In this document: positions 34,835 to 44,980 of the stretch, in pieces
How positions within the stretch are numbered: position 1 is the first letter of the stretch
Layout: every line of letters starts with the position of its first letter
Assembly: GCF_001557235.1 (NCBI RefSeq)
Contig: NZ_LSJI01000025.1
Location: forward strand, 32,498-96,497
DNA length: 64,000 nt
Reading direction: 5' to 3'
Origin: Phenylobacterium sp. CCH9-H3
GTDB lineage: Bacteria > Pseudomonadota > Alphaproteobacteria > Caulobacterales > Caulobacteraceae
The notes under the pieces: model-generated
What the model saw: the letters and a program-made list of their open reading frames with translations, nothing else
What the model was told of the DNA's origin: nothing
Database searches by the model: none
Made by a program: the position numbers and the translations under genes

Positions 34835-36076
34835 ATGGACGGAGCTCAGGCGGCGGCAGGCTTCAATCGCGACGCGCTGGCGGGCGTGGCGCCCGCGCTG
34901 AAGGGCCTCGTGGACCAGCAGGCGCTGTCGGGCATGGTGACCCTGGTCTGGCGCCGCGGCGAGATCGTCCAGGTCGACGCCATCGGCCAGCGGGACATCG
35001 AGGCCGGCCTGCCGATGGAGCGCGACACCCTGTTCCGCATCGCCTCGATGACCAAGCCGGTCACGACCCTGGCCGCGCTGATGCTGGTCGAGGAAGGCAA
35101 GCTGAAGCTGGACGACCCGATCACCAGGTGGCTGCCCGAGTTCAAGGACATGAAGGTCCTGACGGACGCCACGGGCCCGCTGGACTCCACCGTTCCCGCC
35201 GCCCGCGACATCACGGTCGAGGACCTGATGACCCATCGCTCGGGCCTCGCCTACGGCTTCACCTCGCTGGGCCCGATCGCCCACGCGCATGAGGAGAAGC
35301 TGGGTTCGGCCCTGGCCAACCCCCACTCGCCCGACGAGTGGATGACCCGCCTGGGCGCCCTGCCCCTGAGCTACCAGCCGGGCGAGCGCTTCCACTACAG
35401 CCACGCCACAGACGTTCTGGGGTTCCTGGTGGCGCGCATCGAGGGCAAGCCCCTGGGTCAGGTGCTGAAAGAGCGCATCTTCGATCCGCTGGGCATGCAC
35501 GACACCGGCTTCTGGACCCCGCACGACAAGCGCCATCGGCTGGCCAAGCTGTACGCGGCCAAGCCGGAGGGTGGCCTCAAGGACGTGTCCTGGGACGATC
35601 CGGACACGCCCGCGGCCTTCGAGGGCGGCGGCGGCGGGCTGGTGTCCACGGTCGACGACTATCTGAAGTTCGCCCGCCTGATGCTGGGCCGGGGCGAGGT
35701 CGACGGCGTGCGGCTGGTTAGGCCCGAGACCGTCGACCTGATGACCACCAACCGGCTCACCGACGAGCAGCGCGGCCACGCCTTCCTTGGCATGCCGTTC
35801 TGGCTGAGCCAGGGCTTCGGCCTCGGCGCCTCGATGATCCTGGACGCCGAGAAGCATCAGTGGATGGGCGCCGGCGGCGAGGGCGCCTTCGGCTGGCCGG
35901 GCGCGTTCGGCACCTGGTGGCAGGCGGATCCGGTCAACGACCTCATCCTGATCTACCTGATCCAGGACTCCATGCCCCTGGGGCCGGAGGCGGTGACGGC
36001 CATGCAAGGCCAGCGGCCCACGGGCCGCATCGGCTGCCCGATGTTCCAGAAGATGGTCTACGCCGCCCTGACCTAG
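34835..36076 (+). CDS. Serine hydrolase of the beta-lactamase/EstB fold
   Basis: 413 aa without a signal peptide. The class C-like SxxK motif is IASMTK, with the tyrosine motif YSHATDVLG where beta-lactamases have YxN; DLMTHRSGLAYGF and FDPLGMHDTGFW are usual for esterases of this fold. Probably an esterase or transesterase (EstB/LovD-like), not a drug-resistance lactamase. The TAG stop codon is supplied by the arm of the inverted repeat at 36074-36125. Confidence 0.87.
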   Translation: MDGAQAAAGFNRDALAGVAPALKGLVDQQALSGMVTLVWRRGEIVQVDAIGQRDIEAGLPMERDTLFRIASMTKPVTTLAALMLVEEGKLKLDDPITRWLPEFKDMKVLTDATGPLDSTVPAARDITVEDLMTHRSGLAYGFTSLGPIAHAHEEKLGSALANPHSPDEWMTRLGALPLSYQPGERFHYSHATDVLGFLVARIEGKPLGQVLKERIFDPLGMHDTGFWTPHDKRHRLAKLYAAKPEGGLKDVSWDDPDTPAAFEGGGGGLVSTVDDYLKFARLMLGRGEVDGVRLVRPETVDLMTTNRLTDEQRGHAFLGMPFWLSQGFGLGASMILDAEKHQWMGAGGEGAFGWPGAFGTWWQADPVNDLILIYLIQDSMPLGPEAVTAMQGQRPTGRIGCPMFQKMVYAALT

Positions 36077-36125
36077 AGCGCGTCAGGGTTAAGTGGAAGC
36101 CGGTTAACCCGCCCGACGCGCTCTA
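36074..36125. repeat. Nested inverted repeat A
   Basis: Perfect 11-bp outer arms (TAGAGCGCGTC / GACGCGCTCTA) enclose an inner pair GGGTTAA (36086-36092) / TTAACCC (36104-36110). Its first three bases are the stop codon of the upstream serine hydrolase. It looks like a dispersed intergenic repeat of Caulobacterales that folds into a long hairpin; the copy number cannot be judged from one window. Confidence 0.75.
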
Positions 36126-36136
36126 AACTTTTGATT

Positions 36137-36188
36137 TAAAGCCTTTTTGCCTGGTTCAGATGATTCCATCTGAACCGGAAAGGCTTTA
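36137..36188. repeat. Nested inverted repeat B, probable bidirectional terminator
   Basis: Outer arms TAAAGCCTTT / AAAGGCTTTA (10 bp, perfect) and inner arms GGTTCAGATG (36153-36162) / CATCTGAACC (36167-36176) around the loop ATTC. The last three bases, read on the minus strand, are the TAA stop of the gene at 36186-36539. Together with repeat A it fills the whole gap between two convergent genes. Confidence 0.75.
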
Positions 36189-36539
36189 TGGCCGCCGCGG
36201 GGCGACACAGATCGGCCGCCCATCGACGGTGTCACCCACCAGCGTGCCGTCGCGAGCGGCGGTCGCTCGGGCGCGGTTCAGCGTCCGGCCTTCCGGCGGC
36301 GGGCTCTGGCCTTTGGGGCAGACGGCGACCTCGACGCGCTGGCCGCCGTCCGGGCAGGTGCAGATGTCCTCTCGGAGATCGAGGCGGCTGCCGGGAACCT
36401 TGCAGACCGCCGGGATCAGCCGGCCGCCGACCTCGATGCATTGGATGGTCTTCGTCGGTGGGTTCTCGCCGATCGGCTGGGCGAAGGCCGGCCCGGCGAT
36501 GACCGCCAGGCTGGCCAGGACCGAGAGGGTGCGGATCAT
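36186..36539 (-). CDS. Secreted cysteine-containing protein, unknown function
   Basis: 117 aa. The signal peptide is MIRTLSVLASLAVIAGPAFA. The mature part has six cysteines (IQCIE, AVCKV, DICTCPDGG, AVCPKG, PICVAP), which suggests disulfide bonds in the periplasm. No family recognised. The gene ends inside inverted repeat B. Confidence 0.72.
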   Translation of the reverse strand: MIRTLSVLASLAVIAGPAFAQPIGENPPTKTIQCIEVGGRLIPAVCKVPGSRLDLREDICTCPDGGQRVEVAVCPKGQSPPPEGRTLNRARATAARDGTLVGDTVDGRPICVAPRRP

Positions 36540-36621
36540 CGGCTGTTCCTCCTGACCGCAGTATAGCGCCCGAGGCGCTCCGGCGCCTTCCCAGCCTGGC
36601 CGGACGGCCGCAAGCTTGGAC

Positions 36622-36993
36622 ATGGCCTGGACGAAATCCCCAAAGAGCCTCGTGGACCTTTTCGAGCTCAGCCTGCCCGAGGCGCCGGGCCTGCAGCGTC
36701 GCAAGATGTTCGGCTACCCCGTCGCCTTCGTGAACGGGAACATGTGCGCCGGCCTCTTCCAGGACAGCATCTTCGCGCGCCTGCCGCCCGCGCTCTCGGC
36801 CGAGCTGGTCGCCGACCACGGCGCAAGGCCCTTCGAGCCCATGCCCGGACGGCCCATGCGCGCCTATCTGACGCTGCCGGAAGAGGTGGTGGAGGACGAA
36901 GCGCGCCTCGCCGACCTGCTTGGCGCCGCCTGCGCCTTCACCGCGGGCCTGCCGCCGAAGGCGTCGAAATCCACGCGCGGTTCACCACGTTGA
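36622..36993 (+). CDS. TfoX/Sxy N-terminal-domain protein
   Basis: 123 aa from ATG 36622 (a TTG six bases upstream is less likely). It is recognised by the TfoX_N pattern RRKMFGYPVAFVNGNMCAGLFQDSIFARLP and RPMRAYLTLPEEV. It lacks the C-terminal domain of the competence regulator Sxy/TfoX. Stand-alone TfoX_N proteins are common and of unknown function. The C-terminal tail is basic. Confidence 0.82.
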   Translation: MAWTKSPKSLVDLFELSLPEAPGLQRRKMFGYPVAFVNGNMCAGLFQDSIFARLPPALSAELVADHGARPFEPMPGRPMRAYLTLPEEVVEDEARLADLLGAACAFTAGLPPKASKSTRGSPR

Positions 36994-37033
36994 TGCGTGC
37001 CCCCTTAACCGGACCTGGCGCAGCCTCTGGCCC

Positions 37034-37261
37034 ATGGACCCGATCTCCACCGCCCGCTACGGCCTCATGGCGGCCTCCCGCCGCTTCGAGGCCTCGGCCG
37101 TCAACATCGCCACCATGGGCGTCGAAGGCGAGCCCGAGGTCGACCTGGCCAAGGAGACGGTCGACATGATCGAGGCCAAGACGGCGTTCTCCGCCAACCT
37201 GTCGGTGATCCGGTTCGCCCAGGACATGTGGGACTCGCTGCTCCAGCTCCAGACCCGCTGA
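37034..37261 (+). CDS. Miniature flagellar rod/hook-like protein, 75 aa
   Basis: 75 aa starting MDPISTARYGLMAASRRFEA and continuing SAVNIATMG. The N-terminal half resembles the Flg_bb_rod motif of FlgB/C/F/G (alternating small and hydrophobic residues, then ASxxNIA), and the C-terminal half (VDMIEAKTAFSANLSVIRFAQDMWDSLLQL) resembles the Flg_bbr_C helix. The whole central domain of a true rod protein is missing, and no flagellar gene is nearby. It could be a rod accessory, a domesticated remnant, or a family of its own. Confidence 0.75.
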   Translation: MDPISTARYGLMAASRRFEASAVNIATMGVEGEPEVDLAKETVDMIEAKTAFSANLSVIRFAQDMWDSLLQLQTR

Positions 37262-37282
37262 CCCCGCCCACGGCCAAACGAA

Positions 37283-37308
37283 AAAGGGGAGCCTCGCGGC
37301 TCCCCTTT
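37283..37308. terminator. Bidirectional intrinsic terminator
   Basis: Perfect 11-bp stem AAAGGGGAGCC / GGCTCCCCTTT with loop TCGC, A-rich on one side and T-rich on the other. It lies between the convergent mini flagellar-like gene and the DUF6152 gene. Confidence 0.9.
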
Positions 37309-37333
37309 CCGTATCCGGCGCGGACCTCGAGCC

Positions 37334-37789
37334 CTACTTCTTGTCCGTAGGGTCCGACCCATCCTTCGGCGCGCCGGTGCCGGACGAGCCCATGAACAGC
37401 TTCTTCCCATCGGGGAAGGTCACGTCGCGGCCGTTGGCCTTGCAGGCCGGCCGGCAGAGCTTGTCCTTGGACTGGTAGCCGCGGACGATGATCTCAGTGC
37501 CCGCCGGCAGCGAGGCCTTGGTGATCCCCGAGCGCATCAGGGTGTTGGGCGTGCCGCCTTCCACCATCCAGGCGGTCGACTTGCCGCTGGAATCCACGAC
37601 GTTCATGTGGACCCAGGCATGCGGATTGATCCACTCGACGCGGGTCACCTTGCCCCGCAGCAGGACCGGGGCCTTGCCGTCGAATTCCGCGGCGAAGGCG
37701 TGGTGGGCCCAGGCCGCGCCGCCGGCGGCGGCCACGCTCAGCGCCGCGCCGACAGCGCCCGCAACGATCAGCTTCTTGTTCTTGTCCAT
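37334..37789 (-). CDS. DUF6152-family exported protein
   Basis: 151 aa. The signal peptide ends at AAWAHHAFAAEFD. The family hallmark HHAFAAEFDGKAPVLLRGKVTRVEWINPHAWVH matches DUF6152 (small beta-barrel, OB-like). TPNTLMRSGITKASLPAGTEIIVRGYQSKD follows. Function unknown. It lies 61 bp downstream of the next gene on the same strand; the two commonly travel together. Confidence 0.85.
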   Translation of the reverse strand: MDKNKKLIVAGAVGAALSVAAAGGAAWAHHAFAAEFDGKAPVLLRGKVTRVEWINPHAWVHMNVVDSSGKSTAWMVEGGTPNTLMRSGITKASLPAGTEIIVRGYQSKDKLCRPACKANGRDVTFPDGKKLFMGSSGTGAPKDGSDPTDKK

Positions 37790-37850
37790 CTCGCGCCTCC
37801 AACGCCGGATGCCAGACCTTATTCCTCGAAGGTTCGGTTTGGAACCGGAC

Positions 37851-38714
37851 CTATTTCAGCGGTTCCTTGCGCAGGTCGCCGTACATCAGTTCCTCCACGA
37901 ACTCGACGCACTTGAACTGGTTCAACCGCGCGTCCTCGCCCTGCCGCTTGTAGAGGTTGAAGCTCATCTTCCAGGGCCGGGTGAAGGTGGCCGGGTCGGT
38001 GATCGTGGCCTCGTAGCGCATCACGCCCGGCCCCGTTGGCGTCCAGCGCTCGACCACCTGCATCTGGTCGGAGTGGAAGTTGCCGGCCCGGTCGAACCAG
38101 GTGCGGTCGTTCATGCCGGTGACGGTGACGACCAGGGTGTCGCCCTCCCACTTGGCCACCGACTGCCCCATCCAGCTGTCGACGGGCGCCGGGCCGGGGT
38201 CGGTGAAGAGGATGTTCCGCACCGCGCCCGCGTACTCGTAGGCGATGAGCATGGACTTCTCGGACTGGAAGACCTGGAACGGCAGGTGCATGTAGTTCGC
38301 GCGGGGCACGCCCGGCAGGTAGCACTTCACCTCGGGGTCCAGGTTCAGATAGTCGGCCCGGTTCGCGTCCCGCTGCTTCCTCGCCTCGGGGGTATAGGGA
38401 ATCTCGCCCCCTTCCACGATGCCCAGGCCGCCGGGCACGGCGCCCACGGCGCCTAGCGCCAGGACCGCCTTGGCCGGCACCGGGACCACCGGACCGGGAC
38501 GAAGCTGCAGCGCCGCGCGCGCAGCATGGGGCTCGATGTCCCACCCGGCCGAGTTCATCGCCTGCCAGACGCCGTTCAGGTCGGGGTGCTTGCCGTCGGG
38601 CCCGCGTGGGGCCTTGTAGACCGCCGCAGCCTTGGGTTTCCCTTGCGCCTGAGACACGGCGGGCGCGGTCACCGCAAGGCCGATCACAGCCAACGCCGTC
38701 ACGAACCTGATCAT
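37851..38714 (-). CDS. Exported protein of unknown function, DUF6152 partner
   Basis: 287 aa from ATG 38714. The signal peptide ends at APAVSQAQ. Conserved-looking parts are PDLNGVWQAMNSAGWDIEPHAA, CYLPGVPRANYMHLPFQVFQS, AYEYAGAVRNILF, WMGQSVAKWEGDTLVVTV and DRAGNFHSDQMQVVERW. This pattern (PDLNGVW ... WEGDTLVV) is common in exported proteins next to DUF6152 genes in proteobacteria. No enzymatic motif recognised; it may be lipocalin-like. Confidence 0.8.
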   Translation of the reverse strand: MIRFVTALAVIGLAVTAPAVSQAQGKPKAAAVYKAPRGPDGKHPDLNGVWQAMNSAGWDIEPHAARAALQLRPGPVVPVPAKAVLALGAVGAVPGGLGIVEGGEIPYTPEARKQRDANRADYLNLDPEVKCYLPGVPRANYMHLPFQVFQSEKSMLIAYEYAGAVRNILFTDPGPAPVDSWMGQSVAKWEGDTLVVTVTGMNDRTWFDRAGNFHSDQMQVVERWTPTGPGVMRYEATITDPATFTRPWKMSFNLYKRQGEDARLNQFKCVEFVEELMYGDLRKEPLK

Positions 38715-38846
38715 GCTCTCGCTTCCCCCAACTCGGGCCCGGGCTCTGCGGCCGGGCTCTCTTGACCTCAACCTAGACAGCGCTCGCACGCCGCGCCAGC
38801 GGACGCGGTGTTTGAGAAACCGGTGGGCTGCGGTAAGCCGCCCGCC

Positions 38847-39467
38847 ATGACGCTGCGCCCGCTCTTCGCCACGCCTGTCTACGAGGCGACCCTTACAACA
38901 AACCGTAGCTTCGAAAATTTCAACCGCGAGATTTTGGAGGCCTGCCACATGCTGGAGGCGGAGGATCAGGCGGGCCGCGCCTGGAGCCGCGTACACGGCT
39001 ACGGCGGGTACACGTCCTACGCCTCGCTCGACGACCTGCCTCAGCGGATGAGCGTCTTCGCCGACTTGAAGACCCAGCTCGACCGCCACGCCAAGGCCTT
39101 CGCCGAGGGCCTTCACTTCGACCTGCAGGGCGGGCGGCTGCGCCTCGACAGCCTATGGGTCAATGTCCTGAAGCCCGGCGCCGGCCACTCGGGGCACATC
39201 CATCCCCACAGCGTCATCTCGGGCACCGTCTATGTGGCCGTGCCGCCCGGCGCCAGCGCGCTGAAGCTCGAGGACCCCCGGCTGCCGCTGATGATGGCGG
39301 CGCCGCCGCGCCGCGCCGACGCCCCCGAGGAGACCCGCGCCTTCGTCTACCTCCAGCCGCAGCCCGGCACGGTCTACATGTGGGAAAGCTGGCTCCGCCA
39401 CGAGGTCCCGGCGAACAAGGCCAGGTCCCCGCGCGTGAGCGTGAGCTTCAACTACGGCTGGCGCTGA
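38847..39467 (+). CDS. 2OG-Fe(II) oxygenase, TIGR02466-like
   Basis: 206 aa from ATG 38847. It starts LRPLFATPVYEATL, as in the TIGR02466 putative oxygenase family. Iron ligands are likely in GHSGHIHPHSVISGTVYV and WLRHEVPANK, and the 2OG-binding arginine in PRVSVSFNYGW. Such proteins may hydroxylate a protein or small molecule; no substrate is known. It is divergent from the DUF6152 pair. Confidence 0.82.
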   Translation: MTLRPLFATPVYEATLTTNRSFENFNREILEACHMLEAEDQAGRAWSRVHGYGGYTSYASLDDLPQRMSVFADLKTQLDRHAKAFAEGLHFDLQGGRLRLDSLWVNVLKPGAGHSGHIHPHSVISGTVYVAVPPGASALKLEDPRLPLMMAAPPRRADAPEETRAFVYLQPQPGTVYMWESWLRHEVPANKARSPRVSVSFNYGWR

Positions 39468-39473
39468 CTGCCC

Positions 39474-41114
39474 TTACCGGTCGGCCACGGCCTGCGGCCG
39501 GGCGAACTTGCCGGCGAAGAAGTCACCCTTGTTCCACAGCGGCCGCTCGTCGGCGTCGGCGATCTCGCGGGCGATCTCGTAGTTGATGCGGGCGAACTTG
39601 GCGCCGGCCGCGTAGTCGATCTCCTGGGAGAGGTCGTCGCACGGCTTGTGGTAGCACTTCGCCAGGAAACCGCGGAACTTGGCCTCGCCGCCGTTCTGGA
39701 AGCCGGTCATCAGGAAGGTCGATGGCACCCCGACCTCCACGAACCGGAAGTGGTCCGAGCGGGTGAAGAGCCCCTCCTCCGGCATCGGGTCGGGCGAGAG
39801 GGCCACGCCTTCGCGCGCCGCCGCCCGGCGGACCGCGCCGGCCAGGCTCGAGCGCTCGGCGCCGAACGCCACCACGTCCAGGAAGTCGTAGGTCAGGATC
39901 GGCATGTCCAGATTGACGTTCGCCACGAGCGCGGCGGCGGCCGTCGTCGGGTTGCGCGCGAAGTACTCGGCGCCCAGCAGGCCCTTCTCCTCGCCCGTGA
40001 CCGCCAGGAACAGCACCGAGCGGCGCGGCGCCTTACCCGACGCCTGGAAGGCCCGCGCCACCTCCAGGGTGGTGGCGATGCCGCCGGCGTTGTCGAGCGC
40101 CCCGTTGTTGATCCCGTCGCCGGCCACCGGCGGGGTGACGCCGATGTGGTCCAGGTGGGCCGACAGGACGACCACCTCGCCCTTCAGCTTCGGGTCGGAG
40201 CCTTCCAGCATCCCGGCCACGTTGGCGCTCTCCAGCGTCTTCGTCTCGGTGCGCAGGGTCGCGTCCAGGCTGGTGGCCAGGGCGAAGCGCGGCGGATCGC
40301 CCTTGGGCTTCTCGGCGGCCGCGACCACCTCGGCGAAGGTCTTCCTGGCTCCGGCGAACAGCTTGTCCGCCCCCGCGACGCTCACCGCCGCCAGTTGCGG
40401 CGTGCCGATCGCCACGTCGTGGGGTGCGCCGTCCGGCCGGCGCCAGGTCATCGCCCAACTCCGCCACGTGCGCTTGCCGTCCGCGAAGGGTCGGCGCTTC
40501 TCGTCCGACGGCAGGTTGACCGAGATCAGTCCGACCGCGCCGCGCGCCGCCGCCTGCGCGCGCTTCGTCCGCCCGTTGGCGTAGTAGGCGCGCTCCTCGG
40601 TCTGGAAGCTCGACGGGGCGCCGGACAGCACCACGACGATCTTCCCCGTCACGTCCAGGCCCTTGTAGTCGTCGCGCTTGTGCTCCGGCGAGACGACGCC
40701 GAAGCCCACGAACACCAGCGGCGCCGATACGCGCCGCTCAGCCGGCCCGAAGGGCTTGCCCGGCATGACGTCCTCGCCGAACACCAGCGGCACGTGGGCG
40801 CCACCCTTGGCCTTGAGAACGAACCGGCCCTCGTCCGCGGGGCGGGCGGCCAGCAGCGGCACCGGCTGGAACCAGCCGCTATCGGCGCCGGCGGGCTTCA
40901 GCCCCAGCTGCGCGAACTGCGAGGCGACATAGTTGGCGGCGATGTCGTAGCCGGGCGAGCCGGCCTCGCGGCCCTGCAGCAGGTCGGAGGCGAGGAAGGC
41001 GACGTGGGCGCGGACCCGCTCGGCGGAGGCCTGCGACTCGCCCGTCTGCGCCGCGGCGGAACCGGCGACGAGCATCGCGGCCGCAACGGCGACCGCGAAC
41101 CTGGATGGAAACAT
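39474..41114 (-). CDS. M28-family zinc metallopeptidase
   Basis: 546 aa. The signal peptide ends at AGSAAAQ. A PA domain (about residues 130-280) is inserted before the M28 catalytic domain. Zinc ligands and catalytic residues are visible as SAHLDHIG, GALDNAGG, VTGEEKGLLGAEYF, NLDMP and SDHFRF, which is the full M28 set. Probably a periplasmic or secreted aminopeptidase. It converges with the oxygenase gene 6 bp away. Confidence 0.92.
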   Translation of the reverse strand: MFPSRFAVAVAAAMLVAGSAAAQTGESQASAERVRAHVAFLASDLLQGREAGSPGYDIAANYVASQFAQLGLKPAGADSGWFQPVPLLAARPADEGRFVLKAKGGAHVPLVFGEDVMPGKPFGPAERRVSAPLVFVGFGVVSPEHKRDDYKGLDVTGKIVVVLSGAPSSFQTEERAYYANGRTKRAQAAARGAVGLISVNLPSDEKRRPFADGKRTWRSWAMTWRRPDGAPHDVAIGTPQLAAVSVAGADKLFAGARKTFAEVVAAAEKPKGDPPRFALATSLDATLRTETKTLESANVAGMLEGSDPKLKGEVVVLSAHLDHIGVTPPVAGDGINNGALDNAGGIATTLEVARAFQASGKAPRRSVLFLAVTGEEKGLLGAEYFARNPTTAAAALVANVNLDMPILTYDFLDVVAFGAERSSLAGAVRRAAAREGVALSPDPMPEEGLFTRSDHFRFVEVGVPSTFLMTGFQNGGEAKFRGFLAKCYHKPCDDLSQEIDYAAGAKFARINYEIAREIADADERPLWNKGDFFAGKFARPQAVADR

Positions 41115-41265
41115 GGAAACTCCCTGATTTGCCTATTTCTATCGCAGGGCCCGGCGGTGCGAACAGCCTACCTCGCGCAACAGGGGAGTTTCTCCCTCCA
41201 CGTACGCCGACGCACAGAAAATGCAATCAGAAGTGGGGAAACACACTTGACGGTGGAATTTTAAA

Positions 41266-41284
41266 GTTACCAGCTTGTTACCAG
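41266..41284 (+). promoter_or_regulatory. Direct repeat GTTACCAG x2, 11-bp period
   Basis: GTTACCAG at 41266-41273 and again at 41277-41284, one helical turn apart, 60-75 bp upstream of the PEP-CTERM metalloprotease start in an AT-rich stretch. A plausible activator site. A TTGACG hexamer lies just before it at 41247-41252, but no good -10 was seen. Confidence 0.35.
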
Positions 41285-41339
41285 TTGTTCGCCATGCCGT
41301 TCGGGGGGTCTTGGTGAATGGTCACAGATGGGGCGCTAC

Positions 41340-42491
41340 ATGTCGGCTTTCAAACTAAAGTATTTACTGTTGGGGTCGCTGGCCGCGGGTTCGCTGATGT
41401 CCGCGGCGCCGGCCTCGGCCCTGACGATCGAGCTGAACGATATCGGCGGCGTTTCGGGCTCTCCCGCCCAGCTCGGCTTCCAGGTGGCGGCCAAGTACTG
41501 GGAATCGGTCTTCACGAACGACGCCACGATCCGCCTGGACGTGGGCTACAGCAATCTCGGCCCGGGCATTCTCGGCAGTACGGGCAGCACGCTGTACCAG
41601 TTCCTCGACATCTCGGACTATCAGACGCTGCTGTCGCTGAACGCCACCAGCGCCCTGGACGCCACGGCCGTCGCCAACCTCTCGCCGCTGAGCGGGACGG
41701 GATCGGTGGACGTGCTGGTGCCGGGCTACCTGACCGGCACATCGGGCATCGATGTCGACGCTGCGCCCCGCACGGCGCCCGACGGTGAGGCGATCAGCAA
41801 CACGATGGCGATCTCCACGGCCAACCTGAAGGCCCTTGTGGGCGACTTCGGTTACGCGGGCCCCGACGCCGAGATCCTGTTCTCCAACCAGTTCGCGTTC
41901 GATTTCGACCCGCGCGACGGCATCACCCCGGGGACCTTCGACTTCATCGGGGTCGCGGTCCACGAGATCGGGCACGCGCTGGGCTTCATCAGCGGGGTCG
42001 ACGACTTCGACTACAGCAACGGCTACGCCGGAAGCGACGTGGACGACTATTGGTGGGGCTATAGCCTCGACATGTTCCGCTACAGCGCCCCCGGGCAACT
42101 CGACTGGACCGTCGGGACGGAATCCTACTTCTCGATCGACGGCGGCGTGACCAACCTCGGCAATTTCTCGACCGGGTCTCAGAACGGCGACGGCTGGCAG
42201 GCCTCGCACTGGAAGGAGCCCGACGTCGCCTGCACCGACTTCCTCGGGATCATGAACCCGTACATTTGCCGCGGGCTTGAAGATTCGGTGACGGCCCTAG
42301 ACCTGGCGCTGTTCGACGCCATCGGCTGGAACGTCAACTTCGACGTGCTGCAGAACGGCGACTACGAATACCTGACCTCGACCATGCGCGGCGCGTTCGT
42401 GCCCGAGCCGTCGACCTGGGCCCTGATGATCATGGGCTTCGGGATGATGGGCGGCATGGTCCGCCGTCGCCGGCCGGCGCTCGCCCGCTGA
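41340..42491 (+). CDS. Zinc metalloprotease with PEPxxWA-CTERM sorting signal
   Basis: 383 aa from ATG 41340 (an ATG at 41328 would add four residues). The signal peptide is LLLGSLAAGSLMSAAPASA. The zinc motif HEIGHALGFISG is the HExxHxxGxxxG of metzincin-like proteases (NF038122-type). The C-terminus VPEPSTWALMIMGFGMMGG followed by VRRRR is a PEP-CTERM tail of the PEPxxWA form: motif, one membrane helix, arginine cluster. An exosortase elsewhere should process it for surface or matrix display. It is aspartate- and glycine-rich and has few cysteines. Confidence 0.9.
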   Translation: MSAFKLKYLLLGSLAAGSLMSAAPASALTIELNDIGGVSGSPAQLGFQVAAKYWESVFTNDATIRLDVGYSNLGPGILGSTGSTLYQFLDISDYQTLLSLNATSALDATAVANLSPLSGTGSVDVLVPGYLTGTSGIDVDAAPRTAPDGEAISNTMAISTANLKALVGDFGYAGPDAEILFSNQFAFDFDPRDGITPGTFDFIGVAVHEIGHALGFISGVDDFDYSNGYAGSDVDDYWWGYSLDMFRYSAPGQLDWTVGTESYFSIDGGVTNLGNFSTGSQNGDGWQASHWKEPDVACTDFLGIMNPYICRGLEDSVTALDLALFDAIGWNVNFDVLQNGDYEYLTSTMRGAFVPEPSTWALMIMGFGMMGGMVRRRRPALAR

Positions 42492-42514
42492 GGCGAACCA
42501 AGGCCTGAACGAAA

Positions 42515-42542
42515 AACGCCGCCGGCTTCCACCGGCGGCGTT
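42515..42542. terminator. Bidirectional intrinsic terminator (metalloprotease / rpoD)
   Basis: Perfect 11-bp stem AACGCCGCCGG / CCGGCGGCGTT with loop CTTCCA, followed by TTCTTTT on the plus strand and preceded by GAAAA. It lies between convergent genes. Confidence 0.92.
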
Positions 42543-42567
42543 CTTTTCATGCGGGTCGCGGACGACC

Positions 42568-44502
<1,935 letters not shown>

Positions 44503-44980
44503 CTAAATCTCCGAAATCGGCTGCCGCCCCCCTTGCAAGGGGCGGGCCGAAAAATAGTGGGCGACGGGCCCGGATCGAGAGGTCGCGTCAATACGACCCG
44601 TGGTCCGTCGAAAACGTTCCCGTGCTTGTTCAATGCGCCAGTGGATACGCCGAACCGCCATGAAGGATGCCGCCAAAGGACAATCGGCCGCAGAGGTGAC
44701 CCTCGGCAGCGCCCCGTGGCGTCGACCTCCAGCCCCGGTATGGACCTGACGGCGCGACCACTGCGATTTCCGCGCATCGAGGGAGACATCACATCCACGT
44801 GGGGGGCGCGTCCGTGTTCGCAACGGCCCATCGATGTCTGTCGCAGCGCGCTAAATCTGCAGGACGGCAGATGGCGTGCGGCACGCCCAGTGTCAAGACA
44901 GTGACCGTGTCGGGCGAACAGGGTGCGGGCATTTCGCGCAGGCGCGCGCCCCACTGCGTCGGACCTCCGACGGACAGGCC
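44503..44980. other. Gap between dnaG and rpoD
   Basis: 478 bp without a convincing gene on either strand. It holds the sigma-32-like promoter at 44869-44897 (minus strand), which would give an rpoD leader of about 360 nt. A short GC-rich inverted repeat (CCCCTTGCAAGGGG, near 44528-44541) lies close to the rpoD start. No other element recognised. Confidence 0.5.
44869..44897 (-). promoter_or_regulatory. Sigma-32-like heat-shock promoter for rpoD
   Basis: On the minus strand CTTGACA (44897-44891), 14 bp, then CGCCATCT (44876-44869). Against the sigma-32 consensus CTTGAAA - N13-14 - CCCCATNT this is 6 of 7 and all but one position. It points to rpoD. rpoD operons in E. coli and relatives carry a heat-shock promoter in the same place. 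Confidence 0.5.

Noticed and set aside
34835..36076. Reading the serine hydrolase as a drug-resistance beta-lactamase
   Set aside because: No signal peptide, the YxN motif is changed to YSH, and the body matches esterases of this fold.
44528..44541. Short palindrome CCCCTTGCAAGGGG in the rpoD leader
   Set aside because: Could be a hairpin, but such short GC palindromes are frequent in DNA of this composition and no function is indicated.
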